Source of the DNA: Bifidobacteriaceae bacterium
GTDB taxonomy: Bacteria > Actinomycetota > Actinomycetes > Actinomycetales > WQXJ01
NCBI GenBank assembly: GCA_031255075.1
Contig: JAIRTF010000289.1
Coordinates: forward strand, 1 to 6,596
DNA: 6,596 nucleotides
Direction: 5' to 3'
The first letter of the stretch is position 1, and every line of letters starts with the position of its first letter. The position numbers were made by a program, and so were the translations under genes. This document shows, piece by piece, positions 5,585-6,596 of the stretch. A model generated the notes under the pieces. That model was not told the DNA's origin, ran no database searches, and saw nothing but the letters and a program-made list of their open reading frames with translations.

Positions 5585-5648
5585 GTCAGCGCCTCAACGT
5601 CAACCCAAGGCCAGCCGCAGCGGATCGCCGTGGCCGCGGCCGGCAGGT

Positions 5649-6596
5649 TCAGCCTTCGCGGATTTGTCCATCCCCCAAGCAAATCCACTTGGTTGACGTC
5701 AGTTCGGCCAATCCCATTGGCCCGCGGGCATGCAACTTCTGGGTAGAAATCCCAATTTCGGCGCCCAGTCCAAACATGTTGCCATCGGTAAACCGGGTCG
5801 AGGCGTTGACAATAACCGCCGCCGAATCAATGGCATCGACAAACCGCTGGGCCTTGGTCAAGTCTTCGGTGCAAATTGCCTCGGTGTGGCCGGTGCTGTA
5901 GCGCTGAATGTGGTCAATCGCGGCGTCCAACGAATCGACCACGCCAACGGCCATCTCATAATCCAGGTACTCGGTCTGCCAGTCCGCCTCGACTGCGGGC
6001 CGCCATTCGGCGTCCGCCGGAGCGTAGACCTGAGCCCGCTGATCCAGGTGCAACAGCACCCCAGCCTTGGCCAAAGCGCCCAACGCGGCCGGGAGGAAGG
6101 CACTGGCTACGGCGGCGTCCACCAGCAGCGTCTCAGCCGCGTTGCAGACCGAGGGCCGTTGAGTCTTGGAGTTCAACACGATCGGTAACGCCTTGGCCAG
6201 GTCAGCGGCACTGTCCACGTAAACGTGGCAGTTGCCCACGCCGGTTTGGATCACCGGCACCACTGATTCGTTGACCACGGTCTGGATCAGGCCGGCGCCG
6301 CCGCGCGGCACCAACACGTCCACCAGGCCGTGGGCTCGCATCAGGGCGCGCACCCCTTCGCGTCCGTATTCGTCAATCGTTTGGATGCTGTCCGCCGGCA
6401 GCCCCTCAGTTTCCACTGCTCCACGTAGGGCGGTGACAATCACCTGGTTGGTCTGCTGAGCGGCGCTGCCTCCGCGCAGAATCACCGCGTTGCCGGATTT
6501 CAGGCCCAGCCCGGCGGCGTCTACGGTGACGTTGGGCCGCGCCTCATAGATCATTCCGACCACACCCATCGGCACCCGCAGTTGGCGCAGCCGCAA
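5649..6596 (-). CDS. proA: Glutamate-5-semialdehyde dehydrogenase (gamma-glutamyl phosphate reductase), 5' end outside window
   Basis: ProA reduces gamma-glutamyl phosphate to glutamate-5-semialdehyde with NADPH, the second step of proline synthesis from glutamate. The visible 315 codons cover the C-terminal three quarters of a protein usually near 420 residues, so about 100 N-terminal residues lie beyond the window edge and the first visible codon (TTG) is not a start. Numbering from the edge, clear family motifs are VPMGVVGMIYEARPNV (8-23), VPRGGAGLI (96-104), the catalytic-Cys block KTQRPSVCNAAE (144-155, Cys151), NASTRFTDG (264-272) and GLGAEIGISTQKLHARGPMG (276-295). The C-terminus ends at the usual point (GDGQIR plus two residues). 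There is no sign of decay. It is on the same strand as nadD but 313 bases away, so it may be a separate transcript. Confidence 0.97.
   Translation of the reverse strand: MRLRQLRVPMGVVGMIYEARPNVTVDAAGLGLKSGNAVILRGGSAAQQTNQVIVTALRGAVETEGLPADSIQTIDEYGREGVRALMRAHGLVDVLVPRGGAGLIQTVVNESVVPVIQTGVGNCHVYVDSAADLAKALPIVLNSKTQRPSVCNAAETLLVDAAVASAFLPAALGALAKAGVLLHLDQRAQVYAPADAEWRPAVEADWQTEYLDYEMAVGVVDSLDAAIDHIQRYSTGHTEAICTEDLTKAQRFVDAIDSAAVIVNASTRFTDGNMFGLGAEIGISTQKLHARGPMGLAELTSTKWICLGDGQIREG

Larger units (their letters stand above)
5348..5648. other. Gene-free proA-nadD spacer rich in inverted repeats
   Basis: About 300 bases between the proA stop and the nadD ribosome-binding site hold no convincing gene. 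The stretch contains at least five inverted repeats: CTTGGACCCAAG (5419-5430), an imperfect one at 5426-5440, overlapping stems at 5451-5485, a long hairpin at 5488-5517, and CAGCATTGATGCTG (5571-5584). GCCCGGC occurs three times (5413, 5446, 5503). On the minus strand it would be the proA 3' end and the nadD leader. It does not resemble any standard RNA I can recall (RNase P, tmRNA, SRP RNA or common riboswitches), but I could not run a covariance search. Confidence 0.5.

Noticed and set aside
5540..5643. Open minus-strand frame in the spacer with good third-position GC (contains WPWVDVEALTS)
   Set aside because: It has no start codon after proA, only opens by running through proA in the wrong frame, and is short. 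Chance or an old remnant; not supportable as a gene.
5494..5901. Plus-strand ORFs across the proA-nadD spacer and the proA 3' end
   Set aside because: They run antisense into proA, have no family features, and their composition matches GC-rich noncoding frames.
6594..6596. TTG at the window edge as the start of proA
   Set aside because: It falls inside the conserved ProA sequence just before VPMGVVGMIYEARPN. The true start is outside the window.
1..6596. CRISPR array, insertion sequence or long direct repeats
   Set aside because: No regularly spaced identical repeats, no transposase motifs and no terminal inverted repeats with target duplications were seen.

Overview
The window looks like a chromosomal housekeeping segment from a high-GC Gram-positive bacterium (Actinomycetota). 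This is inferred from the GC-rich sequence, strong G/C preference at third codon positions, frequent GTG starts, and the gene order proA - nadD - (membrane protein) - rsfS - histidine phosphatase - tRNA-Ala, an arrangement familiar from actinomycetes. The order or genus cannot be resolved from the sequence alone.

Every convincing gene lies on the minus strand, so transcription runs from high to low coordinates. At the right edge is proA, cut by the window, lacking roughly its first 100 residues (proline biosynthesis). A 313-base gene-free stretch rich in inverted repeats follows, then nadD (NAD biosynthesis) with a near-perfect Shine-Dalgarno. nadD overlaps by 4 bases (GTGA) the start of a 1054-codon gene. 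That gene encodes an Ala/Pro/Ser-rich, cysteine-free, probably disordered protein with one C-terminal transmembrane anchor. After 96 bases comes rsfS (ribosomal silencing factor), then after 4 bases a histidine-phosphatase gene that resembles mycobacterial glucosyl-3-phosphoglycerate phosphatase in motif spacing and neighbourhood. A hairpin plus T-tract sits at its stop codon, overlapping a possible promoter for the tRNA-Ala(GGC) gene. The last 200 bases, downstream of the tRNA, hold only a short reading frame with a broken, remnant-like look.

nadD, the large gene, rsfS and the phosphatase are spaced like one operon joining NAD synthesis, starvation control of translation and a sugar-phosphate phosphatase. 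The large gene is the unusual item. It is a tail-anchored protein with a basic N-terminal half carrying recurrent Px[S/T]R motifs, a central set of PxVxVxP repeats, and a 282-residue stretch with no Lys or Arg before the membrane anchor. I do not recognise it as a member of any characterised family. The second place worth attention is the proA-nadD spacer, with overlapping and mutually exclusive stem-loops.
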